This document shows, one piece after another, positions 52,191 through 64,000 of a stretch of 64,000 nt of DNA (the stretch's first letter is position 1; each line of letters begins with the position of its first letter). The notes under the pieces are model-generated. The model was not told the DNA's origin and did not search any database. It saw only the letters and a list, made by a program, of their open reading frames with translations. The DNA lies in NCBI RefSeq assembly GCF_020520425.1, contig NC_079488.1, positions 4,069,747 through 4,133,746 on the forward strand, written 5' to 3'. The position numbers and the translations under genes are program-made. This DNA is from Spinacia oleracea. Lineage: Eukaryota; Streptophyta; Magnoliopsida; Caryophyllales; Amaranthaceae.

Positions 52191-54800
52191 TTATTATTTT
52201 CATAATCTAAATTGCATGAACATGGTTAAATTTTACAAATTTGCAAAGAATTAAAGGGGTGATTATATGTACGCAGTTTTTCGGCAGTTTCTTCGTTACT
52301 CATCTAAATCGAGTGATTTTTGTGTCAATTTCGCATGTAAAAGGCATTCTAAAATTTTGACAAAAAAAAGTATTTTTTGGCCGAACCCAGAATTCCTATA
52401 TTTGAAGCCTAACTATGACTTTTCGAAGGTTTTAGTTTTTCGAACGCAAAAGTTTGTAAATTTAAAATGTTAAATTAAGTATTTGCGATTCTTGTTGATA
52501 AATCTTGAGTTTTTGATTGACCTACAGTATATGTTTAACAATTATGAATGCCTAGACTTGTTAATTATACAACCTAATTTGCAATTATGATTAATTTGTT
52601 GAAATTCGAATAATTTAGAATTGATTTATTTTTCATAATTAATTAATAATTTAATTAGGTATCCATGATTAAAATCCACCATAAAAATTGTTAATTTATG
52701 TTAAATTTTTAATTTTTATAACCTAGATTTGAATCCATGTTAATCGGAAATTAAATGATTAATAAATTTTCGATTTTTCCCCCTAAAATTATGAAATTAA
52801 TATGTTTTATTAATTTGTCATTAATTTTAAATTAAAAATTTTAATTTTTTATGAATACGCCCATAAATGTTGCATGCACAAAGCAATGGAAGCTACGTGT
52901 TACCCTTAAGGGGTGTTGTATAGTGTCGGCACGAGACGACGAGCAAGGGAGCTCGTCGCCCGTGCGGTACGAATGCAGCGAGCAACGAGCGTGGCATGCG
53001 CAAGGCTATGCGCCTAAGGGGCGTGTGCTACGCGTGTGGGCGATGGGGCAACGGGCGAGCAAGTGCAGTGAGCAAGGCAAGCACGTGTGGGAAGCGATGG
53101 ATGCTGCACCACACATGCGTTGCCTCGCTCAGCAGCACGCCAAGGCAGTAGCCAAGGCAGCGACAAGCGCAGCACAACGTGCACGCTGACAGCGTTGGCT
53201 GGCCTGTCCAGCGAGCGTTGCCCAGCAGCGCGCCAAGGCGATGGGCGAGTGGGCTACGCGCAAGCGTGGCTCGCTGGGCCTGACGCATTGGTGTGTTGTT
53301 GCTTGGGCTTTGCGGTACGATCAATCGAGTGACAAGGGTTTGTTGCTTGTTGGACTTGACGAGTTATGGGCGCAAGCCCATGGCCTTGTCTTGACCCGAT
53401 TGGTTCGTTTTAAATTTTAATTTGAATTTTTTAGTTCGGAAATAATTTTAATTAACGTTAAAATTAATAATTTAAATTGTTTTCTCGGGATTTAATTTTG
53501 ATTATTATAATTACTATAAATTTTAATTTATACTAATTATTTTACTAAAATTAAACCTTGAATTAATTTAAATTCGTTTAATTCAACTGAAATAAATTAA
53601 ATTAATGGATTCGATTATAATTTTATATGAGCTTTAAATTTTAATTAAACTTGTATGTTTCCGGTTAGACTAGAAATACATTTTTATGTTTAAAATTAGT
53701 AAAGCATATAAAGTTATTGGTTTAAGTGGGAGTAACTTTCGTCATAAACTCTTGATTAGGTCTACAAATCCTTTAACGTTAAACAACTTGATTAGAATTA
53801 ATAAGGACTGAATAATTGGTAGATTATTGGTGCCCTTAATTAATTGCTGCAAATATTTATGTGATGCATACAATGTGTTTTAACTAACCAATTATGTGGG
53901 CCATTCATGATAATGAATGGATGAATGGTATATATTGTATATGTACTGTTTTGCAGGTTATGAAGTGACTAGTATGGCCCAAATAGGATAGAAAATATGG
54001 TCTGCGTACCATTAATTTGAATGTAATTGGTCTAAAGCACCAAATTTATTTTTCAATTCAAATATGGTCTGCGTACCATCAAATAGTTGTAATTAGTTTA
54101 ATTATAGCTTATCCTAGTAGAAGAAAATGACGCCTCACGGTGAAATTCAAGACGAAGTTTCCAATCCATTTTCAAGACGAACTTTGAAGTCGAAGCTTCA
54201 AGATGAAGTCGGGACATACTAGATCACATTTATCTTATGCATGCTTTAAGTTATTTATTGCTTTTAAAATGTCTTAAATATGCATGAGGTCGAAGCTTGA
54301 TTATGTTGCATGATTAAGGATTTTAGTTCACTTAAAATCTAATCAACATAGTAAGAGCCTTAAGTTCCAAACTTAAAAAAAATTGAGTTAAAAGGTGCCA
54401 TGCCAAAATAACACTTACTTGGATATCCTTTACATCGATCTTAGTAATAGTTTTCCGCCATAGCGAGGTGTTACTTATCGATACTAAAGGTGTAAGGTAC
54501 ACAAATAATTGTGAGTACATGTTAGTTTTGGTGAAACTCAACGATATAAGTAAGGATTCCTTTTATGTCGTGGCAAAATCGATAGGTTTACCTAATAAGT
54601 TCTTAGACGTACCTATCAACCAAGAGTAGTTTCTAGACTATTAGCAAAAGGCTTTTGCTTACCTAAAATGTTTTAGAATTGAGTCAAAATACATAATGTG
54701 CTTAATTCTTCAATGGTTTTAGGGTCTTGGAATCATTTTATTCACACCTGCCGGAATAATAAAATCGAATAAAATGCTAATAACTTGTTTGAATTGCATG
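52191..54800 (+). other. leader of the non-coding copia element
   Basis: Inverse match to the leader at 3560-6354. A GC-rich island (about 52900-53340) sits at the corresponding place but has a different sequence and lacks the 21-bp array. No coding sequence is accepted here. The open frame at 52851-53189 is a compositional artefact. Confidence 0.65.
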
Positions 54801-57800
54801 AATGCTTTAATTTTCAAGTTATTACTCATGATAAATGTTTAGACTTTGCATGCTTCAATGTATGTTTTAATTATTGTTTATAATTAAATATCTTTTACTG
54901 CAATAAATCCTTTTAGAAAGGTAACAGTAAATTTCCTTGATTGGTAGTGAATCCAAGAACGATTCAGGGAAATGAGAGAAAATGAGCAATTTAAAATGTA
55001 CGTTTCTTTTAGCGACTTTTATGGTTGTTTTCGAATATCAAAATCGAATGGCGAACCGATTGGTGCTTGTGGATTCAAAAATACAATGTAGTTTTGAGAT
55101 CATAAAGCATTGGGCTTAAACGCTCAGCTTTATCAATGGTTAACACCTAATATCTTTGTCCATTTAATTCTCGAATGAGTCTAGTCCCTAGACATTCGAA
55201 TAGATCGATGCTTAGAGAACTTTAGAAGCTTCTGGTAAGATCATCTAGTTGAAACAGAATATTCAACATAAATGGTAAGAACTTTGTTAGAGTGACATTG
55301 GACATGTCTAAACAAAGTATGAAAGTCAACACTAAAGAATTCAATTCTTAAGGCTATTAGAAAAGGTACAATAAATAGGAAAACAAAGGAACAAATGAAA
55401 GGAATTTACGATTCCGTTTCTACCTATAAGTTTATGTTTAAAGAAAAGTGTCATAGCAATCAAACTTCCTTGGTATCATATACCGCTTGAGGTTCTTACT
55501 TCGGTAATAACTCAAACAATGGAAGCTAGGCTACACTAATGGCCTACAAGTGGGAAATGAAGCATGGCAATGCTACATTAGTTGTAGGGTCATCTAGTTT
55601 GTTTTAAGTCCTTTCAAAGGCTGGAACTTAATGGCTATTTTGTTCCATAATCAACATACCTAAATTTCTGCTTCAAACACAGAAAGACTCACATTCAAGA
55701 AAAACAAAAACAATGTTTGTTTGTTTATTTGAATGAAATGGTCATTTACAGGTTGAGTCAATATGCTTGATTAAAACAAACAACTCTTTAACAATAAAAA
55801 CTTTACTAGGTTCAAATCAAACCCTTGATTTGAGTTCCAACTAATCTTTGGCATTGTTGCTTAGACCATATAAACAAGTTAACATTCTAAAGCTCTATTT
55901 TAATGGACTTTTGAAAGTTGATTGATTTCTAGATCAATTCAAGACAGGCTAGTCTTACTTGTTGAAAGTAACAAAAGATATGAATTATTGTTAGAACGCC
56001 TAGACAATAGAATTCAAAGCTAAAGAAAGATTTTATGACTTTATTATTTCACATGGACTTGAGTGAATATAGGTTTATTTATTCAAATGTGATATAAGTT
56101 TGAATCTGTTTGGCTAGTTCAAAGATTCAGAAGTACAAAATCCACTTGGCAAGAAATCATAAAGATCTAGGTTAGATCATGTTGATGATTACTTATACCA
56201 AGAATGATCATCAATGATTGTGTGTTGTAATTTCACGATCTAGCTCCATAAGATATGGCATATCTAAGTTGGAATGATCGAAGTCAATTAGTACTTGATT
56301 CGATCAATGATGAATCATAAAGACTTTTCCTATAATTTCTAAAACAAAATGCTCAACTACCACCAAACTAAACCAAATTCGTCAAAGCTATTGAAAAGTA
56401 ATTTCAAAATATCTTTTCATAATATATCTAAAGAGTTCCTAAACTCAGTGGGAGCTTAGTGTTTGTCATTCAACAAACTAAGGCCCAAGTATAGATATAT
56501 GTTTCATTGTGATTTATTCAAATGAGACACAAGGGTATTGTTTCTACCACGAATTTTTGAGAACATAATGTTTGTTTGCTCGAAATAATGTTCTTTTGGA
56601 GATTCGTTTCCAAAATGACAAGTGGGAGAAAATAGACCTCGAAAGTATTCGAGGCGAACAACATGAAGGAAATAATGCCCTTGGTCCAAGTTTGCATTAA
56701 ATGATAAGTCTAATAAATGCGGTTCAGTATTAATTAACAAGTTAATAATTCAGTGAGATCAAGTGAGCTGAATGCCTAGCTAGAGACCGCTTCAGTTCAA
56801 GTCGAATTAATAATATTAATCCACAGCTTACTCTTGACTGAACCCGTAGGGTCACACAAATAGTACGTAAACGGATCAAGTATTTAATGGCATTAAATAC
56901 TCCATCTATGGATATTCGGAATCGACGGATCTCGGTTTCAGTGGGAGCTAAGATCGTCAAAAGCAAGCAAATGAATACCCCGGAAACGATGATATTGCCG
57001 GAAACGGAAATATGGATCGTATCGGAAATATAAATATTATCCAAGTCGTAGATGTTGCCGGAAACGGAAACATGGTACGTATCGGAAAATATTAATGGAA
57101 ATGGAAATATTGCCGGAATCGGAAATATTGCCGGAAACGGAAATATTGTCAGAATTGGAAATATTATCGGAATCGGAAAATAATTCCGGAAACGGAAATA
57201 TTAAATATTTTTTTCGAAACGGAAATTAATTCCGGAATCGGAAATATTTAATATTGTTCGTATCGGAAATAAATTCCGGAATCGGGAATTTAATCGGAAG
57301 CGCATCGTACAAATTAGCATCGGACGAGGCTTGCTAGACGAAGGCCCGGCACGAAGCCAGGCCCGCGCCCAGCGAGCCAAGCGCCCAAACACTGAGCTGC
57401 CACAGCCACGCCAGGCCCAGCAAGGCCATAGGCGCGCGCGGGCTTATGCTCGTGGGCTGCGAGGCAGCGCCTGCTCGTGTGGGCCGCAAGGCCTGCGCGG
57501 GTGTGTGCGTTCCTCGTGGTCGTGCAACACTCGTGTTCGTAACGAATCCTAATCCTATCGGAATTCGTGCATTGATTAAATCCTAATCCTAAAAGATTAA
57601 ATTTATTATTTAGAGTTCTATTAGAATTCTAATTAATAAATTCATATCCTAGTAGGATTATAATTCCTTTCCATAAACTCTATAAATATAGGCCTAGGGT
57701 CACATATTTAACAGACGATTTTGAAATATTCAAAGGTAAGATTTTAAAGCAAAAATCAGCCAAACACTTGCATCCCAAATAGCCGAAAATCCTAGTAATC

Positions 57801-60800
57801 TTAAGGGCGATTCTAGTTGGTCAAGCTTAAGGCGGATCCGGACGTGCTATGGATTATCTACGGAGGGACGACACTTGGAGTCCTAAAGGCTTGTTCTTTT
57901 TCGGTTCGGGCGCAGCTAGGGAGGGCACGCTACAAAGTGTATGCATCTGAATTATGCTAAATGATTATGTGTAAATAATATGTTTCCTGGCTTTATGATT
58001 TTTCCGCATGATTTATGTTTATTCATATGTATCATAACCTAAGACAACAAACATAAACGGACATTCCGGAGGCTTTTCGAAGTTCTTTAGAAAATCCGAA
58101 CACGTATTCTTTAAGGACTTTAGAAGTGGCTTTTAAAGAATAGACATCTCTTAGAAGACTTTACAAGTGCTTCAAGGAGAACAGAATATTCAAAGGACTT
58201 TCAAGTGGCTATTGATATTCTATTGTTTGATGTTCCATACCCAAGTAGGCATAGAGTTAAAGTCACTGAAACTATGAGATTCTTCTATTAGATAGTGAAG
58301 AATCATGGAGTTCAGGTCACTGAAGCTATGAGATTCTTCAATTAGATAGTGAAGAAACCTACAACTTGCAGTCAAACTATTATCGCGTAGATTAATGAGT
58401 TTGTGACTTCTAAGAAAGCTATGATGAAACCCAGATTCCCTAAAATGGTTAGAGGCCATATATTGACTCAATGTTTTAGATGGTTAAAGGCCATAAAACA
58501 TAATCAATGTTTTGATGACAAAATTGAATTTTTTGTTGATTTGTAAGAATAGTTTACACCTATTGGTTGCAAATTGGTTTTAAGGATAAAAACCATCAAA
58601 CATGGAAATGTGTTCACAACACAAAGCTTAGCTTCTAAAGGTTACAAGAAAATTCATGGCATGGATTGTGTTGAAACCTCATGCATAATCGTAATGCTCA
58701 AGTCTATAAATCAAGCAATAATTGCATATTGGTACATATGACAATTGGATGACAAAACGTATTCCTCAATCAAATGTTGGAATAAACTATGTACATGGTA
58801 TGTCATAGGATTTGTGGATCCCAATAAATGCTTGAAAATGAAAGCTAGCTTATAAAACCTAAGTACAGATTTAAGCAAGCAACTGGGAATTGGAACTGTA
58901 TTTTAGTGAAGCTAATAAGTATTTTAGTTTCATAAAATGTACATGATTCTTATAGATATATAAGAAGTTTAGTGGGAGTACATAAAAACTTAATTGGTCC
59001 TATGTGTATCATACACATATCTCTCTATTGTGAAATAATGCTAATGACTTAGATTTGAAAATTATTCATCAATGATGGACCAAGGCGAAACTTAGTGCAT
59101 ACTGGGTATTAAGATCCATTCACAAAGATCTTATAATATTGTTTTGGATTAAGTAATGGCATTTACTAAATCAAACACGAAAGACTCCATTGGAGATATT
59201 CGACCCATATGAATAAATCTAAGTAAAAGATGTTTGAACTATGTATAAGCATTTACTAAGTTAAACATCAAAGGATCTAAGTAAGATTCTTAACCTATAT
59301 TATATGTCAAAGAATTTAGCTGGATTTAGTATCTACTGAAACTAGATGAGCTAAAGCTACATGAATAGAATTCAATTGGGAATGATTCTGCAAAAGAATT
59401 TATCATGTATGATATAATATGAGGATCGCCAAAAACGTATCGTATGACTTTAGGCATGAAGAACATATACCAATCTCTATTGATCTAAGTGAAGATCAAC
59501 TAGATTGAGATCAAGAAAAACTTATGGTACTTGAAAAGGTACATAGGAAAAGTTCTTGACTCAAGGAAATAAATATATGCTAAATATTGATGCTACACGC
59601 ATAAACACTAGCAAAGGATCAAGCAAGATTCCTTTGGAGTTAACCATTGGCAAGGACGAGCTATAGAGCACCGTGTTTTGAAAATGGCAACATGGGTTGG
59701 AGACCATGAGTTGTTGCGTGGGAAATTAAATATTAATTTCTATGTTCTAAGATACAGCTGGAAAGTCTTCCACATATCTGTGAACTGCTTGGATAAGTAA
59801 ATCCAAACAAAGCATCACTAGCAACCTAAACAGTTGAAGTAAAAGTAATTATTTCCTAAGAAGCAATAAAACAGGGTTGTTTACGTTAAAGAGTTCTTCA
59901 CTGAACCTGGATGGATCACATGTCTGCTGACTTGATGGTTCTTCATTGCAAAATGTGTAGAACCACTATCGAAGTAAGAAAGACTAGATCACATAATAAA
60001 CAAACTCAAAAGATCTTATCATCCTATCTCGAAGAAAAATTCGATGAAAAGGATATTAAGATTGGCAAAGCATGATAACTAAACCTATGCAACAAGTGAG
60101 AAGCAACACTCACATTGTAGCACTGGAAATCAAGCATAGCTTTGAATTCCATGAACTGTTTTAAAGATAGGTTTGAGGCCCATGGTTGTAAAACATTGGG
60201 GTTGAACATTTATCATATATGAAATGTATTTTCATATTCCATTTAATCTTGGTTTAGTATTAAATGATGAGTCCCTTCAATTTGACGAAATATTCAAGAT
60301 AGACTGTCAGGACCAGTCCCGTGACTAAGAAATGTCTATCAAGTGAACTTGAATGTCAAAAGTTGAAAATGGTCCCTGGTCGGAGTTTTCTATAAAGATG
60401 GACGCATAGAAAACGTTAGACGACTAGAATGCAAGATGACTAGTAGTTCTGTTTCTTGAACTATGTGGACATGGCAATGTCATAATCATTTGCACAGATA
60501 CTTACTTTGGGAAGACTAGTATCGGACAGGCCTATGAAACTTTACTGTAAGAGATGAAAATCTGTCATAAGTAAATTTCATTAAAATTATTAGACACTAA
60601 ATCCTCAATACCTGAGTGATTTGAGATTACCTCCTGCTTACTTTGACGTTGACCAACCGTCGCACCGTAAAAGGAGGCTATAAAGGCAACGCTCAGGTAA
60701 TCACCTATCAAACGAAGTCTAATCTCAAGATCGCAAGATTGGGATTGTCCTCCCATAAATCGGGATGAGATGCTTAAAAGTTGTACAAGGCCACTCGGAG

Positions 60801-60990
60801 AGCTAGAAACTGTAAAATGCATGGCCGTGCTCGGATGAATCATAGGCTATGATTATCTGTTTATTTGATCAGTTGAACTCTGAAACCGAGAAACACCTCT
60901 GGACATAATAAGGATGGCAACTCTTACCTTATGTTCAAGAGCAAGCATCGAGCGACAAAGGAATTAGGAAATGCACACTTGTCCCTAAGG
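54801..60990 (+). pseudogene. decayed gag-pol region of the copia element
   Basis: Colinear with the intact gag-pol of 1-3502 but full of stops, gaps and substitutions. Recognisable islands are about 55550-55600 (near protease, GGGAAATGAAGCATGGCAAT), 56580-56650 (integrase end, AAATGACAAGTGGGAGAAAA), 58560-58690 (RT start, with AAGGTTACAAGAAAATTCAT) and parts of 59000-60300. No stretch is translatable into a full domain. 54801-56650 and 58045-58440 also match 15978-19492, so this decayed sequence exists in at least two copies. Solo LTR 56664-58044 interrupts it. Confidence 0.7.
56664..58044 (+). repeat. solo LTR of the same family
   Basis: 1381 bp from TGAAGGAAATAATGCC to CCTAAGA, with CAACA duplicated (56659-56663, 58045-58049). 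The unoccupied copy at 16355-16385 (inverse) reads GAGGCGAACAACAAACATAA, which has one CAACA. The terminal CA has mutated to GA. TATA box at 57682. Confidence 0.92.
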
Positions 60991-61003
60991 ACAAGTGGGA
61001 GAC
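60991..61003 (+). promoter_or_regulatory. polypurine tract of the non-coding copia element
   Basis: ACAAGTGGGAGAC just before the 3' LTR, same as at 8225-8237. Confidence 0.65.
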
Positions 61004-62401
61004 TGAAGGAAATAATGCCTTTGGTCCAAGTATGCATATAATATTAAGTCTAATAAATGCGGTTCAGTATTAATTAACAAGTTAATAAATTCTGTGAGAT
61101 CAAGTGAGCTGAATGCCTAGCTAGAGGCCGCTTCAGTTCAAGTGGAATTAATGATATTAATCCACAACTTACTCTTGACTGAACCCGTAGGGTCACACAA
61201 ATAGTACGTAAACGGATCAAGTATTTAATGTCATTAAATACTCCATCTATGAATATTCGGAATCGACGGATCTTGGTTTCAGTGGGAGCTAAGATCGTCA
61301 ATGGCAAGCAAATGAATACTCCGGAAATGATGATATTGCCGGAAACGGAAATATGGATCGTATCGGAAATATAAATATTATCCAAGTCCTAGATGTTGCC
61401 GGAAACGGAAACATGGTACGTATCGGAAAATATTAATGGAAATGGAAATATTGCCGAAATCGGAAATATTGCCGGAAACGGAAATATTGTCAGAATCGGA
61501 AATATTATCGGAATCGGAAAATAATTCCGGAAACGGAAACATTAAATATTTGTTCGAAACGGAAATTAATTCCGGAATCGGAAATATTAAATATTGTTCG
61601 TATCGGAAATGAATTCCGGAACCGGGAATTTAATCGGAAGCGCATCGTACGAATTAGCATCGGACGAGGCTTGCTAGAGGAAGGCCCAGCACGAAGCCAG
61701 GCCCGCGCCTAGCAAGCCAAGCGCCCAAACACGGAGCTGCCACAGCCTCGCCAGGCCCAGCGCAAGGCCAGGACCAGCAAGGCCATAGGCGCGCGCGGGC
61801 TTATGCTCGTGGGCTGCGAGGCAGCGCCTGCTCGTGTGGGCCGCAAGGCTTGCGCGGGTGCGTGCGTTCCTCGTGGTCGTGCAACACTCGTGTTCGTAAC
61901 GAATCCTAATCCTATTGGAATTCGTGCATTGATTAAATCCTAATCCTAAAAGATTAAATTTATTATTTAGAGTTCTAATAGGATTCTAATTAATAAATCC
62001 ATATCCTAGTAGGATTATAATTCCTTTCCATAAACTTTATAAATAGGTGCCTAGGGTCACATATTTACATCGAGATTTGAAGTATTCAAAAGGTAAGATT
62101 TTCAAGCAAAAATCAGCCAAACACTTGCAACCCAAATAGCCGAAAATCCTAGTAACCTTAAGGGCGATTCTAGTTGGTCAAGCTTAAGGCGGATCCGGAC
62201 GTGCTGTGGACTATCTACGGAGGGACGACACTTGGAGTCCTAAAGACTTGTTCTTGTTCGGTTCGGGCGCAGCTAGGGAGGGCACGCTACAAAGTGTATC
62301 CATCTGAATTATGCTAAATGATTATGTGTAAATAATATGTTTCCTGGCTTTATGGTTTTTCCGCATGATTTATGTTTATTCATATGTATCATAACCTAAC
62401 A
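61004..62401 (+). repeat. 3' LTR of the non-coding copia element
   Basis: 1398 bp, ends CATAACCTAACA, followed by the CAAAT duplication. TATA box at about 62038. It has one 18-bp unit fewer than the 5' LTR. Confidence 0.92.
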
Positions 62402-62576
62402 CAAATATGCCCCCTTTATATATATAATATTATATTAGATTAGTTTTTGATTTTGCATTGAATTTCATTTTAGATTTTTTTTAAATTATGAGAGTGTTTG
62501 TTTTTGGATGAAATTGTAATATGCGTAATATAAATAAATAATTAATACAAATATCTACGTGGCACTTAATTATTTA
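62402..62576 (-). mobile_element. Helitron copy remainder right of the copia element
   Basis: Starts with the 5'-end complement CAAATATGCCCCCTTTATAT of the split copy. It then shows the 3'-side sequence of another copy (ATTAGATTAGTTTTTGATTT, ATATCTACGTGGCACTTAAT). It stops where a gypsy LTR starts. Confidence 0.65.
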
Positions 62577-64000
62577 TGTAATACCCCGAATTTTTTTTAA
62601 AACTTGATTAATTATGCTTAATTATTTCTACTTAGCTTAAAACCGTTTTAAATCCTAATTTCGAACTTAATTTTAGTTTACGAAGTTTTATGTCGCTTGA
62701 ATTTTAATATTGTTACACGATTTATTTATTTTAGATTTATAATTTAATATTTACCAGCTTAAGCTACCTTTTAAATCTTAATTATTATTTCGTAGTTTAT
62801 AAAGGATTTTAATAATTTCGGAACGTTCCTATATTATTCGAAAACTAAATTTATTTTATGTTAACGATATTTATTAAAGAATTATTTCACAATCTGTTTT
62901 TAATTAAACATTTCTATTTATATAGGATTCCTAAATATAGCAAAGGAATTTCTGAATTTTACCCACCCTATGAAATAACCCAAAATGCTATTTTAAAAAA
63001 AAAAAAAAAAAGGGAAATCCCCTAGCTTTCCCCCCTTCTCCTACGTGTATGGGTACAATAAGGGTCAAAATTTCCTAGTTTCTTTGACTCCTCTTTACCC
63101 ACAATGCAGTCTAAGTTCATTTTCTTGACCCCCAAGTACCTCTCCTTCTTCTTTACTCTACTTCCATGCTGAGATCATGGGTGATGTCCATTGAATTCCA
63201 ATTACCTTATAAATAGAGATGAAATCTGTTTCCCATTTTCACAACAATTCGGTGGAGTAATCTAACAAAAAACCTCAAGTCCTCTAGCTATTCCCCTGTT
63301 TCGAAACAAACCACCAACGCCACCTCTTGTGGCCACCACCATAGACACCGCAGCTCTGCCACTGCAACTACTTCCACCACCGCAAACACCCCCGCATCCC
63401 CTCCCCGGTTCGCACTCCCTTTCCCTTGCTGTTCCGCCACCGTGCCGCAACCACCGCACTCCGCCCACTTTTCCCAGCCACCCTCACTACCTGTACACCT
63501 CTTTCGCCGCCCATAATCGACCGGAAACACCCATTTCCCTGCTTTCCCCGTTCGCACGACCCTTCCCCCTTCCTTGCTGTTTCGCCGCCGCGAACCACCA
63601 CCATTGTCACCACCGCATCACCTCACCGGTGGAAGCACCACTGAACTTTGCCGCCCAGAAACTCCGACCACCTGACCACCTCCATGTGTCACCCTAGTGA
63701 TGTTGCCGCTAACTCACGCACGCCTCACCTCTCCTTTTTCTTGCCTCTGTTTCGTCTAATGTGAAACCAGGTGGTTTGGGACCTTGCTCCAAATCCCAAT
63801 TAATATGCTGCTAATATTTTCTTTTCAAAAAAAAAAAAAAAAAGTCAACTATACTTACCAACCACTAAAGACAAATTGGGTAAGTTTTAATGCTATTCTA
63901 CGTAATACAAGTAATACTCCTAATAGATTCTTCAAGTATGATAATACTCTAACAATAAAGGATTTTATATCTTATTCAAAATGGATTTACATAATTTATA
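62577..64000 (+). mobile_element. Ty3/gypsy LTR, left part (continues beyond window)
   Basis: Starts TGTAATACCCCGAATTTT, a typical plant gypsy (Tekay/chromovirus-like) LTR start and the inverse of the end at 15977. It has a TATA box at 63208-63215 and a likely transcript start near 63240, followed by a GC-rich CCACC-repeat part (63300-63700). Open frames in that part on both strands are low-complexity and I do not accept them as genes. The end is outside the window. Confidence 0.65.
63208..63215 (+). promoter_or_regulatory. TATA box of the gypsy LTR
   Basis: TATAAATA followed about 30 bp later by a CACAACAATTC start-like region. Confidence 0.5.

Larger units (their letters stand above)
50759..62401 (+). 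mobile_element. full-length non-coding Angela-type copia element
   Basis: 11643 bp between perfect 5-bp duplications CAAAT (50754-50758, 62402-62406). LTRs at 50759-52174 and 61004-62401 are nearly identical: the 5' LTR has one extra 18-bp unit, plus scattered base changes such as CAG/CTG near 50851/61094. PBS and PPT are intact. The interior has the family leader and only decayed pol. Intact LTRs with no usable gene mark it as a non-autonomous element that must be moved by a coding relative such as that at 1-7797. A solo LTR at 56664-58044 is nested in it. Confidence 0.9.

Noticed and set aside
52851..53332. Open frames in the GC-rich part of the copia leader
   Set aside because: No similarity to gag or any family. 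The position corresponds to the leader of the coding copy.
63262..63697. Pro/His-rich and Gly-rich open frames near the right edge
   Set aside because: CCACC-type low-complexity sequence on both strands downstream of a gypsy LTR TATA box. No domain recognised.

Overview
This window is nuclear DNA of a flowering plant. It has spliced plant genes with GT-AG introns, an AT-rich background, and plant-type LTR retrotransposons, CACTA, hAT, Harbinger and Stowaway elements, Helitrons and tRNA-derived SINEs. The TE families are reminiscent of Caryophyllales/Amaranthaceae genomes (spinach, beet, quinoa), but that placement is only a guess. No bacterial, organellar, CRISPR or rRNA sequence was seen.

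Layout. (1) 1-19492 is a nested transposon stack. The oldest layer is a decayed Angela-type copia element on the minus strand (15978-19492). It was hit by a mini-CACTA (18155-19217) and by a Ty3/gypsy LTR (end at 15977). The gypsy LTR was hit by a plus-strand Angela element whose 3' end is at 7798-14928. That element was hit by a coding-competent minus-strand Angela element (1-7797, running off the left edge) and by a 5.3-kb Pack-CACTA (8721-14010) carrying pieces of three host genes. (2) 20025-26973 is a seven-exon gene for an IST1-like ESCRT-III-associated protein, with three local tandem duplications, an intronic hAT MITE and an intronic Stowaway. (3) 28576-38448 is a full-length Sirevirus (Ty1/copia, SIRE type) with apparently identical 1093-bp LTRs and a 5-bp target duplication. 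It has gag, pol and env-like frames, each with a lesion. (4) 38454-43808 is an intergenic patchwork of MITEs, SINEs and Helitrons. (5) 43809-49312 is a five-exon caffeoyl-CoA O-methyltransferase-like gene. Its introns are full of transposons and its metal-binding residues look degraded. (6) 49569-62576 is a Helitron-like tandem region split by an 11.6-kb copia element (50759-62401) that has kept LTRs, PBS and PPT but whose coding region is decayed. A solo LTR sits inside it. (7) 62577-64000 is the start of a Ty3/gypsy LTR.

Only two ordinary host genes are supported. The rest is mobile DNA whose order of insertion can often be read from target-site duplications and, in several cases, from an unoccupied copy of the same site elsewhere in the window. 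No new defence or metabolic system was found. The most interesting items are the multi-gene Pack-CACTA, the decayed copia lineage that still appears to transpose, the Stowaway that forms a splice-donor junction, and the methyltransferase-like protein without its normal metal ligands. Pairwise comparisons were made by eye. Identities, exon limits and lesions should be read as manual calls.
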